Source: Dehalococcoidia bacterium
GTDB lineage: Bacteria > Chloroflexota > Dehalococcoidia > Lucifugimonadales > UBA3495
Length of the DNA: 45,715 nt
Direction: 5' to 3'
Assembly: GCA_022823505.1 (NCBI GenBank)
Contig: JAJEIA010000130.1
Coordinates: 1-45,715 of the forward strand
The first letter of the stretch is position 1, and each line of letters opens with the position of its first letter. Shown piece after piece: positions 1 to 7,875 of this stretch. A model generated the notes under the pieces. The model made no database searches. It was not told the DNA's origin and was given only the letters and a program-made list of their open reading frames with translations. The position numbers were made by a program, and so were the translations under genes.

Positions 1-57
1 ATCGCTGCACCTCAACATTGAAGTGCGCGAATGGTCGCCGATCTGGCTCCCAAGGTG

Positions 58-124
58 GGTCAATGACCTCGGAAATACGGGTCAAAGACCTTGGTTATTT
101 TCGTGGTTTACTGGGTCAAAGACC
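58..124. repeat. Three short GGTC...GACC palindromes
   Basis: GGTCAATGACC at 58-68 and GGTCAAAGACC at 80-90 and 114-124 are near-perfect palindromes in direct orientation, spaced 22 and 34 nt apart. They sit just before a truncated Uma2-like reading frame. They could be remnants of a dispersed repeat or protein-binding sites; nothing in the sequence decides which. Confidence 0.55.
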
Positions 125-135
125 GCGGCAAATGA

Positions 136-357
136 CAGTTAGTCGGTGAGCGGCAGGTCAACGGCCAGTGGGAACGCATCTCGGTGGAGATAGACGTTGA
201 AGGCAGTCCTCGAGGTTACAGCCCCACGTTGGGGCTGGATTTGGTCTGGACAGAGGACATCCTGCGTTTTTACGATCCAGCCACCGGAGAATGGGTGAAA
301 ACCCACGAGGAAGAGCGCGCCGCCCGCGCCGCCGCCGAAACCAGCCTGTCAGAATGA
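136..357 (+). pseudogene. Uma2-family endonuclease-like C-terminal remnant
   Basis: An open frame of 73 codons follows a TGA at 133-135 and ends in TGA at 355-357. It has no convincing start codon or ribosome site. The translation contains YSPTLGLDLVWTEDILRFYD followed by PATGEW and HEEERAARAAAE. This resembles the C-terminal end of Uma2/DUF820 restriction-like endonucleases, which normally span about 190-250 residues, so the nuclease core is missing. The stop just upstream and the palindromes before it suggest the 5' part was lost by rearrangement. Family assignment rests on the LRFYDPATGE and RAARAAAE pattern only. Confidence 0.45.
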
Positions 358-410
358 GCCGCCACCGCCGAACCGGAAGCCGGACTCCGCCGGCTGCGGG
401 GAGAGGCCAC

Positions 411-1442
411 CTAGCGCTTCGCCGCCTCGGCCCAGACCAGGCTGGCCGCTCCCACCATACCCTGGCTGTCGCCGAAGGTGGCCGGGGCCAATCGGAACGC
501 CCGGTGGCCGGAGCTCATCGCCCGCCTCCGCATGCCTTCCTCGATCTGGCCCAGCAGGCCCAGCTCCCGCAGGCCCAGGGTCACGCCGCCACCCATCACC
601 ACCACGTCGGGGTTGAAGATGTTGAGCACGTTGCCCAACCCGACGATGATCGCCCCAACGGCCGCCTCGATCACCTCCAGGGCCACGTTGTCGCCCCGCG
701 CGGCGGCGGCGAACACCGCCTCGCCGGTCAACACCGCGTCGGCTTCGTAGGCACGCTGCAGCGGCGACCCCGGGGTGGCGTCAGCCAGGCGAGCCTGGGC
801 CGCCCGGGCGATGGCGGTGCCCGATGCCAGGGCTTCCAGGCAGCCGCTGTTTCCGCAGGCACAGGCCGGAGCGTCGGCACGCAGGTCGATGGTCATGTGC
901 CCGACTTCGCCGGCGGCGCCCACCGCGCCGGTGAACATCTCACCCCGGTCAACGATGCCCGCTCCGACGCCAGTGCTAAAAGTTATGAACACCAGCGTCC
1001 GCGACGGCGTGTCCTGCAGACGGACCGGTCGGCCCGCCCCATAGTAGTACTCGCCCAGGGCTGCCAGGTTGGCGTCGTTGCCCACCCAGACCGGCGCGCC
1101 CAGCAACGGCTCCCACAGCGCGGGCAGCGTTACCCCGTTCAACGCGGGCAGGTTGGGCGATGACAGCAGCATGTTGCTCGCGGCGTCGATCGAGCCGGCC
1201 AGGGCGATCCCCGCGCCGGCGATCGTCCGTCCGCCGGCCCAGTCCCTCGCGGTCTGCAGCAACCCGCCGGCGGCGTGCACCAATTGGTCCTGCAGCGCGC
1301 CCGGCTCATTGGCAACCCGGTCCTGCCACAGGATGGTCCCCTGACGGTCTATGACCGCGGCGCGGGCCCACGTCCCACCCCAGTCCATCGCCAGCGCCAC
1401 CGGGGCGTTTCCCGTTTGAACGTTGCTTTCTGGCGTGGTCAT
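411..1442 (-). CDS. ROK-family sugar kinase (glucokinase-like)
   Basis: ATP-dependent sugar kinase of the ROK family, cytoplasmic, 343 residues. The N-terminal phosphate loop reads MDWGGTWARAAV (DxGGT type). The catalytic aspartate lies in GNDANLAALGEY, and the ROK zinc site is visible as CACGNSGCLEALASG preceded by GEVGHM. The C-terminal half has the expected NPDVVVMGGG nucleotide-binding segment. I chose the ATG at 1442 because GGAGG lies 8 nt upstream; an in-frame ATG at 1499 would overlap the preceding thioredoxin gene and has no ribosome site. The gene is last in a minus-strand run that includes cytochrome c maturation genes, but its function is unrelated to theirs. Specificity (glucose, N-acetyl sugars) cannot be read from sequence. 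Confidence 0.9.
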   Translation of the reverse strand: MTTPESNVQTGNAPVALAMDWGGTWARAAVIDRQGTILWQDRVANEPGALQDQLVHAAGGLLQTARDWAGGRTIAGAGIALAGSIDAASNMLLSSPNLPALNGVTLPALWEPLLGAPVWVGNDANLAALGEYYYGAGRPVRLQDTPSRTLVFITFSTGVGAGIVDRGEMFTGAVGAAGEVGHMTIDLRADAPACACGNSGCLEALASGTAIARAAQARLADATPGSPLQRAYEADAVLTGEAVFAAAARGDNVALEVIEAAVGAIIVGLGNVLNIFNPDVVVMGGGVTLGLRELGLLGQIEEGMRRRAMSSGHRAFRLAPATFGDSQGMVGAASLVWAEAAKR

Positions 1443-1495
1443 ATTCGGGCCTCCGGTGCGCCGGATTGTATCACCCGGCCTGTTGTTGGCATGGG

Positions 1496-2071
1496 TCACC
1501 CGCCCTGCGCCGAAGCCTCCGCCAACAGCTCATCCAATGCGGCGCGCAGCACGTCCTCCGGCATCGGCCCGACGTACTTCCGCCGTACCAAGCCGTCAGC
1601 ATCTATGAAAAACTTCTCCGGGATGCCGCGCACGCCATATTCCAAAGCAACCGATCCGTCGGCGTCCACGCCCGTGGGGTAGGCGACCCCGAACTCCACC
1701 AGAAAGACCTCGGCAGCGTCGGGAGTATCCCAGACGTTGACGCCCACAAATTCCACCGGCGCATCGGAGTAGGCTGTGTAGATGCGGTTCAGCGTTGCCG
1801 CCTCCTGTCGACACGGCCCGCACCACGACGCCCAGAAGTCCACCATCACCACCTTGCCCCTGAGGTCGGCCAGCCGCAGGACGCCGCCGTCGGCCGTCTC
1901 CAGCATGAAGTCCGCAGCGTGCCCCTCGGACACCCGAACCTCGCCGAACTGCGCGTTGATACCCGCGCCGCTCGGCACTCCCTGCTGCCGCACCGCTGCC
2001 CACGCCAGCAGGGCAAACAGCGGGATGAGCACGACCGCCGTCCCCAGCATGATCCAGCCACGCCGGTTCAT
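1496..2071 (-). CDS. Membrane-anchored TlpA/CcmG-like thioredoxin
   Basis: Extracytoplasmic thiol-disulfide oxidoreductase, 191 residues. One N-terminal membrane anchor (about residues 8-27) is followed by a redoxin/thioredoxin fold with the WCGPC active site (Cys84, Cys87). A cis-proline segment RGIPEKFFID lies at about 148-157. The YGVRGIP context and the insertion around the active site match the TlpA/ResA/CcmG group, which reduces apocytochrome CxxCH cysteines or their CcmH partner before heme attachment. Its start overlaps the stop of the upstream gene by one base (TGATG), which suggests translational coupling. Position in the ccmF-ccmH run supports the cytochrome c maturation role. Confidence 0.88.
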   Translation of the reverse strand: MNRRGWIMLGTAVVLIPLFALLAWAAVRQQGVPSGAGINAQFGEVRVSEGHAADFMLETADGGVLRLADLRGKVVMVDFWASWCGPCRQEAATLNRIYTAYSDAPVEFVGVNVWDTPDAAEVFLVEFGVAYPTGVDADGSVALEYGVRGIPEKFFIDADGLVRRKYVGPMPEDVLRAALDELLAEASAQGG

Positions 2072-3111
2072 CAGCCCGCGCTCGCCGTCGGACGCCGCCA
2101 GATGCCCCAGCCCAAAAGTCCCGCCAGCGCCACGCCCACCATGACGGGCAGCGCACTGAACCAGAACCTGGCCTCAGACAGCGGGTTGCCCACCCGGTCA
2201 ATCCAGGTCGGCTCGGGCAATCCGGACAGCGTGATGCTGATCCCCTCTCCGGGCGCCAGGTTTTCGGCGCCCCACGCCCGGTAGGTGACCTCGCCCACCG
2301 AGAAGCCGTCGGCGGGAGCCAGTCCGCCGACCCCGATGTTCCCGAACTCCGTTGGGATCAGCAGTTGCAGCGATTCCGCGCCCTGCAGGGTGTTGTCCCG
2401 CCACGTCACCTCGTTAGCCTCGTAGGGCAGCGTGAAGGTGAAACTCACCTGGTGCCGGCCCGGAGGCACGGGCGCGGTGATGGCGAACCCGGTGCCCACG
2501 GGTATCACCTCGCCGCCCACCAGGTTGGTGGAAACGTCCAGGTCGGTGGCAGCCGGCGGCAGGGAGAACCGCAGGAAGCTGAACTGCCCGATCATGGGCG
2601 GCGCGGAGAGGTCAGGAACCAGGGTGGTGTCGCTGCGGTTTTCCAGCGTGAAGAGCTGCACCGCCGCCATGCGTCGGGTCGCCGAGTCGATCCCCGCGAC
2701 GATGATCGACTGGTCCGTGGTCTCCACCACGCCCACGTCGCGGGTGAACTCGTAGACCGTCAGCACCACCGGCTCGGCCACTTCGGACTGCGACAGCACC
2801 TCGGTGTAGCGCGTCTCCCCGTAGTCGACGGCCAGCGCCAGGCTGTCACCATCGGATACCGCGGGCACGTCGTCGAACCGGAAGGCGCCGCCATCATCGG
2901 TGGTCTCCTCGTAGGTGTCCACCGATCCCGATCCGGCACCGAACCGGTGCAGCAGCACCGTGATGCCCGCCGGTGCATCCATGCCTGTGGTGCCGTTGAC
3001 CAGTGTACCGGTCACCGAAACGGTGTCCGGGGACTGCCCAGACAGCGGCGTCGGTCCGAAAGACAGCAACGCCGATGCTATGAGGACGAGGAAAGCCGCC
3101 TTTAAGAACAA
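2071..3111 (-). CDS. Exported carboxypeptidase-regulatory/Ig-like protein with C-terminal anchor
   Basis: 346 residues with a signal peptide (FLKAAFLVLIASALLSF) and a single hydrophobic segment near the C-terminus (about residues 315-338, WFSALPVMVGVALAGLLGW) followed by basic residues. Residues about 30-125 look like a beta-sandwich of the carboxypeptidase regulatory-like type (VTGTLVNGTTG ... GAFRFDDVP). The middle is all-beta without catalytic motifs. The topology is an extracytoplasmic beta-rich domain tethered to the membrane. It sits between the coiled-coil genes and the TlpA-like thioredoxin and is probably co-transcribed with cytochrome c maturation genes. A helper role in cytochrome biogenesis is inference from position; the biochemical function is unknown. 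Confidence 0.75.
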   Translation of the reverse strand: MFLKAAFLVLIASALLSFGPTPLSGQSPDTVSVTGTLVNGTTGMDAPAGITVLLHRFGAGSGSVDTYEETTDDGGAFRFDDVPAVSDGDSLALAVDYGETRYTEVLSQSEVAEPVVLTVYEFTRDVGVVETTDQSIIVAGIDSATRRMAAVQLFTLENRSDTTLVPDLSAPPMIGQFSFLRFSLPPAATDLDVSTNLVGGEVIPVGTGFAITAPVPPGRHQVSFTFTLPYEANEVTWRDNTLQGAESLQLLIPTEFGNIGVGGLAPADGFSVGEVTYRAWGAENLAPGEGISITLSGLPEPTWIDRVGNPLSEARFWFSALPVMVGVALAGLLGWGIWRRPTASAG

Positions 3112-3169
3112 CTGTCAGCTCAAAGAACGCGGTCCGCCGCTCGTCCGTTAGCGGGCACGCGGCGAAATG

Positions 3170-3514
3170 CTAGTGCTCGTTGCGCCCGTTGCCGTTCTGC
3201 CGTTCCACCGGGCGGGTCACCTGTGCGGTGAGTTCGCTCAGCGCGGTCATGAACGCCTGCTGGCTTTCGTTCGCCCGCCGGCGATCCTCAACGAGCATGG
3301 CCATAAAAGACTCCCAGGCCTGGCGGCGTTCTTCGTCCCGCTCACGGCGCTCCTCTTCGGCTTGGCGACGACGTTCTTCATCCTCCCGACGGCGTTCCTC
3401 ATCCCACTGGCGGCGTTCCTCTTCCGCCTGCCGGCGAAACTCCGCCAACTTCTTCTCTGCCTCGTCGGCCCGGTGTCTTTCCGCGGCAATGGCCGCCCGC
3501 ATCTTGGTGAACAT
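3170..3514 (-). CDS. Coiled-coil protein, partial copy of the upstream gene
   Basis: 114 residues, almost wholly a charged Arg/Glu coiled coil (EERRRQAEEERRERDEERRQ type). From its MFTKMRAAIAAER start it is nearly identical to the C-terminal 114 residues of the neighbouring 3581-4210 gene, at protein level and largely at DNA level. The similarity stops abruptly at the start codon, so the membrane segments of the longer protein are absent. The ribosome site is weak (GGCGGG about 10 nt upstream). It ends in an Asn/Gly/Arg-rich tail like its partner. Most likely a tandem partial duplication that may still be translated and could hetero-oligomerise with the longer protein. No enzymatic motif is present. 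Confidence 0.65.
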   Translation of the reverse strand: MFTKMRAAIAAERHRADEAEKKLAEFRRQAEEERRQWDEERRREDEERRRQAEEERRERDEERRQAWESFMAMLVEDRRRANESQQAFMTALSELTAQVTRPVERQNGNGRNEH

Positions 3515-3580
3515 TGATTTATTCCCGCCGGTGATGTATCTGGCGTCGTTTCAATGGCTCGGAAACGGCCATAGCGAACA

Positions 3581-4210
3581 TCAGTGACCGTTACCGTTAT
3601 CGCCGTTACGCTGCTGCACCAGGTGGGCCATCTGCGCCGTGATTTCACTAAGGCCAGCCATGAACGCTTGCTGGTTCTGATCCGACCGCCGGCGCTCCTC
3701 CGCAAGCATGGCCATAAACGATTCCCGTTCCTGCCGCCGTTCTTCGTCCCGCTCACGGCGCTCCTCTTCGGCTTGGCGGCGACGTTCCTCATCCTCCAGA
3801 CGGCGTTCCTCATCCCACTGGCGGCGTTCCTCTTCCGCCTGCCGGCGAAACTCCGCCAACTGCTTCTCTGCCTCGTCGGCCCGGGCTCTTTCCGCGGCAA
3901 TGGCCGCCCGCATCTTGGTGAACATGTCGTAGTTCCAGACTCCTCCCGCCGCCCCGGTGATCGCTGAAAGGGTCAGCATCTTCCCGTAAACTTCAATGTC
4001 GATGTACCTCGCGATGGTCGTCGGGTTGCAGCCGATGACCGTCGCCAACTCCGGTGTACAGGAGGTATTGGTATAGTACCAGATCAGCCAGGTAGCCACC
4101 GCCGTGAGAGTCGCGACGAGCGCCGGCAGGCGCAGCAGCTCGTATATGTCCCTGGGGCTGGGCCGCGCGCCATAAGGGTCCGGCACTGCCGGCGCCGGTG
4201 CGCTATCCAT
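3581..4210 (-). CDS. Membrane protein with long C-terminal coiled coil
   Basis: 209 residues. A proline-rich N-terminus is followed by two probable membrane segments (about residues 30-47, LPALVATLTAVATWLIWYY, and about 75-92 around LTLSAITGAAGGVW). From residue about 95 to 190 there is a highly charged Arg/Glu coiled coil, then a Gln/Asn/Gly-rich tail. The start overlaps the end of the CcmI-like gene by 8 nt, so the two are probably translationally coupled. I used the ATG at 4210; the frame stays open further upstream but there overlaps the CcmI-like gene. The family is not recognised. A scaffold or tether in the cytochrome maturation membrane complex is a guess from location only. Confidence 0.72.
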   Translation of the reverse strand: MDSAPAPAVPDPYGARPSPRDIYELLRLPALVATLTAVATWLIWYYTNTSCTPELATVIGCNPTTIARYIDIEVYGKMLTLSAITGAAGGVWNYDMFTKMRAAIAAERARADEAEKQLAEFRRQAEEERRQWDEERRLEDEERRRQAEEERRERDEERRQERESFMAMLAEERRRSDQNQQAFMAGLSEITAQMAHLVQQRNGDNGNGH

Positions 4211-4508
4211 CCCGCGCGACATGCTCCTCCCGGTCCATGTCGCGCAGGATCTCCGCCGCCTGCAGCCGGTACTGGTCCAACTGCGCACGGAAGTCGCCGT
4301 CGTTGATGCGGCCGAGGCTGTGCTCCATCCGCAGGGTACGTATCGCCTCGTACACGTCCTCCAGCGCGGCGGATCCTGCCAGCTCAGCGCCATCCACGTG
4401 CTCGCGTTCAGGCGCCCTGCTCGTCGCTCGCCATCGACCGGCCAAGAACGGCCACGCCGTGACCCCGACGACAAGCAGCGCCACCGCTATGGCCAACCCC
4501 AGCACCAT
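4203..4508 (-). CDS. Small CcmI-like membrane-anchored protein
   Basis: 101 residues beginning MVLGLAIAVALLVVGVTAW, a single N-terminal membrane helix. A soluble helical part follows, with LEDVYEAIRTLRMEHSLGRI and DGDFRAQLDQYRLQAAEIL. The pattern of one helix followed by a short domain about early-branching Arg/Leu helices resembles the N-terminal part of CcmI/CycH, which in System I cytochrome c maturation presents apocytochrome to the CcmF/H heme ligation complex. It starts 26 nt after the ccmF stop and overlaps the next gene by 8 nt. The full tetratricopeptide half of classical CcmI is missing. The longer open frame that extends it upstream is a shadow of ccmF. Confidence 0.7.
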   Translation of the reverse strand: MVLGLAIAVALLVVGVTAWPFLAGRWRATSRAPEREHVDGAELAGSAALEDVYEAIRTLRMEHSLGRINDGDFRAQLDQYRLQAAEILRDMDREEHVARDG

Positions 4509-4534
4509 CCCGTCGGCCTCCAGATCGAGGACAG

Positions 4535-6520
4535 CTAGTCGGCCGCGCCCGTGGCCGGCGAGGCAACCACAACCGGACGGCGCACCGGAGCTCGGGACGG
4601 CCACAGCGCAATCACCGTGCCGAACACCATCACCGGGCCGGCCACCCACATCCACCAGACCAGAGGGTTCACCAGGATGCGGAAGCCCACCGCTCCGTCC
4701 TCGCGGTTCTCGCTGGGCACCACGTAGAAGTCCTCCACCGGAGTGGAGCGTATCGCCGCCCGCGTCGACGCCATGTTGAAAGCCGGATGGAACGTCCGCT
4801 CGGGATGCATGGTTTCCAGCAGTTCGCCGTCCCGGTAAACCTCCACCGTAGTGCGGAACTGGGTGCGGTCGGAGAATGCCAGCGCGGTGGTGTCCACGTA
4901 TTCCAGCGTGTATTCCTCCACGGTCACCGACTCGCCGGGCATCAGGGCCACGTCGCGCTGCACGCCGTAAAAAGACTGCCCCACCACGCCCAGGGCAACC
5001 ATCACCACCGCCAGGTGCACGACGTAGCCGCCGTAGCGGGGCCGATTGGCCAGGACCAGCCGCACGAACCCAACCGCCGGATTGTCGCCCACGCTGCGCC
5101 GCCTGGCTCTCGTTCCTCGCACCCATTCGGAGACGATGCTGGCCGTCACCAACGCGCACAGCCCAAATCCGACCACCGCGTAGGGCTGCCGGATGCCCAC
5201 TACCAGCAGGACGGCAACGGTCGCCAGCGCGACGATTCCCGGCACCAGCAGCGCGCGTTGCAACGAGCGCAGGTTCGCCCGACGCCACGGCAACAGCGGC
5301 CCGACGCCCATCAGCAGAACGAGGCCGAGCATCAGCGGGCCGTTCACCTGGTCGTAGAAGGGCCGGGCCACCGTGATCTCCTGCTCGGCGAACAGACGCG
5401 ACAGCAGCGGATACACCGTGCCCCACAGCGTGGCGAAGGCGATGCCCAGCAGCAGCAGGTTGTTCACCAGGAACGCCGATTCGCGAGACAGCATCGAGTC
5501 CAGGCTCTGCGCGCTCTTCATCCGCTCGTATCGCCAGAAGAAGATCGCCAGCGGCACGATCACGCCGAAGGCCAGGAACAACAGGAACACCCAACCCAGG
5601 GTGGACGCGCCAAAGGAGTGCACAGAGGGCACCGGCCCGCCCCGGTTCATGAACATACCGTACAGCGCCAGCCCGAAGGCCACGTCAATCAGCACGATGT
5701 TCCACATGCGGAACATCCCGCGCCGTTTCTGCACCATGATCGAGTGGACGAAGGCCGTCAGCGCGATCCACGGCATGAACGCGGCGTTCTCCACCGGGTC
5801 CCAGAACCAGAACCCGCCCCAGCCCAGGATGGTGTAGGCCCACCAGGAGCCCAGCAGCAGGCCGGCGGCCAGCAGCGCCCAGATGCCCACGCCCCAGGCG
5901 CGGCCGGCGTCGATCCACTCGTCACCGCCCTTGCCTCCAATGAGGTTGCCCAGGGAGAAAGCCATGGGGATGCTGATGCCCACCAGGCCGGCCATCAGCG
6001 CCGGCGGGTGGAAGAACATGCCGAAGTGGGTCAGCAGGGGATTGATGCCCTGCCCGTCGGGCACGGGGAACGGCAGCTTGGCGAAGGGATTGGCCATGAA
6101 CCCCATGACCGCCAGGAAGAACACCTCGATCAGCATCAGGATGGCCGTGGTCCACGCCAGCGTGGGCCGGGCCGATGCTGGGGCCAGCCAGATGGCCAGC
6201 GCCGACATCACCGACAGCACGAAGGCGATGTAGAGCAGCGACCCCTCGTTGCCGGCGTAGAAGGCGACCCACGTGTAGATGTTGGGCATCGCCAGGTTGC
6301 TGTGCTCCGCCACGTACTGCAGCGAGAAGTCCCGCGCGATGAACGACTGCACCAGCGACAGGGTGGACACCAGAAGGACCACCACCAGCACGTAGGACGC
6401 CTTGCGTCCGCTGTCCATCAGCGCGACCGAACCGCGCAGCTGCCCGCCAACGGATGCGAAGAAGGAATAGGCCGCCAGCGCCAGCCCCATCCAGAGGCAG
6501 GCCGCTCCCAGATCAGCCAT
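4535..6520 (-). CDS. ccmF: Cytochrome c heme lyase subunit CcmF
   Basis: 661 residues, polytopic membrane protein that holds heme and, with CcmH, attaches it to apocytochrome c on the outer face of the membrane (System I). The tryptophan-rich WWD domain is clear at about residues 226-251 (GSWWAYTILGWGGFWFWDPV then ENAAFMPW). Candidate heme-ligating histidines lie in LLTHFGMFFHPPALM (His165, His171). The N-terminal half is the CcmF/CcsA-type membrane bundle. Residues about 520-610 form a periplasmic beta domain (TVEEYTLEYVDTT ... FNMASTRAAIRSTPVEDFYV), and a final membrane helix follows. Length matches CcmF. It begins 2 nt after the ccmH stop, so the two are one operon. Confidence 0.95.
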   Translation of the reverse strand: MADLGAACLWMGLALAAYSFFASVGGQLRGSVALMDSGRKASYVLVVVLLVSTLSLVQSFIARDFSLQYVAEHSNLAMPNIYTWVAFYAGNEGSLLYIAFVLSVMSALAIWLAPASARPTLAWTTAILMLIEVFFLAVMGFMANPFAKLPFPVPDGQGINPLLTHFGMFFHPPALMAGLVGISIPMAFSLGNLIGGKGGDEWIDAGRAWGVGIWALLAAGLLLGSWWAYTILGWGGFWFWDPVENAAFMPWIALTAFVHSIMVQKRRGMFRMWNIVLIDVAFGLALYGMFMNRGGPVPSVHSFGASTLGWVFLLFLAFGVIVPLAIFFWRYERMKSAQSLDSMLSRESAFLVNNLLLLGIAFATLWGTVYPLLSRLFAEQEITVARPFYDQVNGPLMLGLVLLMGVGPLLPWRRANLRSLQRALLVPGIVALATVAVLLVVGIRQPYAVVGFGLCALVTASIVSEWVRGTRARRRSVGDNPAVGFVRLVLANRPRYGGYVVHLAVVMVALGVVGQSFYGVQRDVALMPGESVTVEEYTLEYVDTTALAFSDRTQFRTTVEVYRDGELLETMHPERTFHPAFNMASTRAAIRSTPVEDFYVVPSENREDGAVGFRILVNPLVWWMWVAGPVMVFGTVIALWPSRAPVRRPVVVASPATGAAD

Positions 6521-6522
6521 GC

Positions 6523-7086
6523 TCAGGTTTCCTCGGCCCTGTCCCGGCCGTCCAGGGCCAGGTCGCGGTCCACTGCGGCCAGGTAAGGCTGCAACCCGTC
6601 ACCGTCGCCCGGCGCGGGGTCCTCGGCGGCGGCGCCACGCCGTCCGCGCATCGCCCGTAGTGTGAGCAGCCCCCCAATTAGCGCCGCCACCACGACCACG
6701 CCGGGGACGATCCATGCGATCAGGTAGAAGCCGGAACGGGGTGGCTCGGCCAGCACGCTGGGCCCGTAACGTTCGGGCGCGGAGAACCAGGCCAGCACCT
6801 CCTCCCGGGTCGCTCCGGACGCCAGGAGTTCCCGCACCTGCGCCCGCATCTGCTTCGCCAGGGGAACCGAGGTCTGGTCGATGGTCTGCGCCGGACACAC
6901 CGGGCACATCAGCATCCGGTCGATCTCCTGCGCCTTCGTCTCGTCGTACGAAGCTCCCGTCTCGCCGGATTGGGCCGTGACGACGCCGGAGAACAATATG
7001 CCTGGGACCAACCCAATCATGGTGGCAACACTAACCAGGATGGGCGCATATGGCCTGCGGACGGTACCCTTTATCACTAATTTCAC
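6523..7086 (-). CDS. ccmH: Cytochrome c maturation protein CcmH
   Basis: About 187 residues. A signal/anchor segment lies at residues 14-38, then the redox motif LMCPVCPAQTIDQTSVPLAK (Cys61, Cys64), equivalent to LRCxxCQ of CcmH. The motif is followed by REEVLAWFSAPERYGPSVLA and a C-terminal membrane helix (FYLIAWIVPGVVVVAALIGG). CcmH reduces or holds apocytochrome thiols for CcmF. The start is uncertain: GTG at 7086 or 7077 gives a complete signal peptide with a basic N-terminus, whereas the ATG at 7020 would cut the hydrophobic stretch; none has a good ribosome site. A near-identical but broken copy of its 5' half lies at 7595-7833. Confidence 0.9.
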   Translation of the reverse strand: MKLVIKGTVRRPYAPILVSVATMIGLVPGILFSGVVTAQSGETGASYDETKAQEIDRMLMCPVCPAQTIDQTSVPLAKQMRAQVRELLASGATREEVLAWFSAPERYGPSVLAEPPRSGFYLIAWIVPGVVVVAALIGGLLTLRAMRGRRGAAAEDPAPGDGDGLQPYLAAVDRDLALDGRDRAEET

Positions 7087-7132
7087 CGTTAGCCGAGATT
7101 CCAACGTTGCGTGATCCGCCGGGCTCCCTTGG

Positions 7133-7585
7133 CTAGTGAGCGTTGCGTGCTGCGCGAATTTCGTCGGGCCACTGACTCTCAATGTACGCCAGCACTGCCC
7201 AAATGTCATCATCATGCAAAATATCGGAAAAGCCGGGCATAGCGCTTTGATAGCCGCCTCCAATGACTTCGCTGGGTCCCAACTTGGTAAGCTCGAACAG
7301 CAATTGATCGCTATGGTGCCAGGTATGACCGGACGCGTCATGCGGAGGAGCCGGCAGGGTTCCGTCCGCGTTTCGCATCCGCCAGCCAGGTTGCCCTTCC
7401 AGGTTAAGTCCGTGACAGGAAGCGCAATATTCTTGATAAATAACGGCGCCCCGGTCTGCCCGCGCAGGGTCGGCGCCATCTGACCCCGAGGAAGAACCGC
7501 CATTATCCGCCGAACAGCCAACGAGCACAATTGTAACTGGCACAACCAAAACAACCCAGCTAAACCAGCGCAACAAGGGATTCAT
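7133..7585 (-). CDS. Monoheme cytochrome c lipoprotein
   Basis: 150 residues. The lipoprotein signal ends LVGC (Cys24), followed by a Gly/Ser-rich tether. A class I cytochrome c domain has the heme site CASCH (Cys54, Cys57, His58) and a probable axial methionine in QSAMPGF (Met116). It would sit on the outer face of the membrane carrying one heme, and its maturation would depend on the ccm genes directly downstream. The start ATG at 7585 gives the full lipoprotein signal. Just upstream lies a broken duplicate of ccmH, so this gene appears to have entered the ccm/act locus in a rearrangement. It could be an electron acceptor of ACIII. Confidence 0.9.
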   Translation of the reverse strand: MNPLLRWFSWVVLVVPVTIVLVGCSADNGGSSSGSDGADPARADRGAVIYQEYCASCHGLNLEGQPGWRMRNADGTLPAPPHDASGHTWHHSDQLLFELTKLGPSEVIGGGYQSAMPGFSDILHDDDIWAVLAYIESQWPDEIRAARNAH

Positions 7586-7594
7586 TAATGGGAT

Positions 7595-7833
7595 GCCTCC
7601 TCCCGGGTCGCTCCCGACACCAGGAGTTCCCGCACCTGCGCCCGCATCTGCTTCGCCAGGGGAACCGAGGTCTGGTCGATGGTCTGCGCCGGACACACCG
7701 GGCACATCAGCATCCGGTCGATCTCCTGCGCCTTCGTCTCGTCGTACGAAGCGCCGTTTCGCCGGATTGGGCCGTGACGACGCCGGAGAACAGCGCGCCT
7801 GTGACAATAACAATCATCACCGCGGCGCATAAT
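7595..7833 (-). pseudogene. Truncated, frameshifted duplicate of ccmH 5' half
   Basis: The stretch repeats the ccmH region around 6799-7030. It encodes the same IDRMLMCPVCPAQTIDQTSV segment in one frame and the end of the signal (GALFSGVVTAQSGET) in another. Comparison shows a one-base deletion at the boundary: AAGCTCCCGTCTCG in ccmH against AAGCGCCGTTTCG here. The copy ends at the codons for GATREE, where the cytochrome gene upstream region begins. It cannot make CcmH. Confidence 0.88.
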
Positions 7834-7875
7834 CTGCGAAGTTGGGTCACCCCTGAACCTGCCGGCCTAAGAGGG

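Noticed and set aside
4787..6586. 599-codon open frame on the plus strand opposite ccmF
   Set aside because: It lies wholly antisense to a clear CcmF gene, has His/Gln/Arg-rich non-protein-like composition and no ribosome site. It is a high-GC shadow frame.
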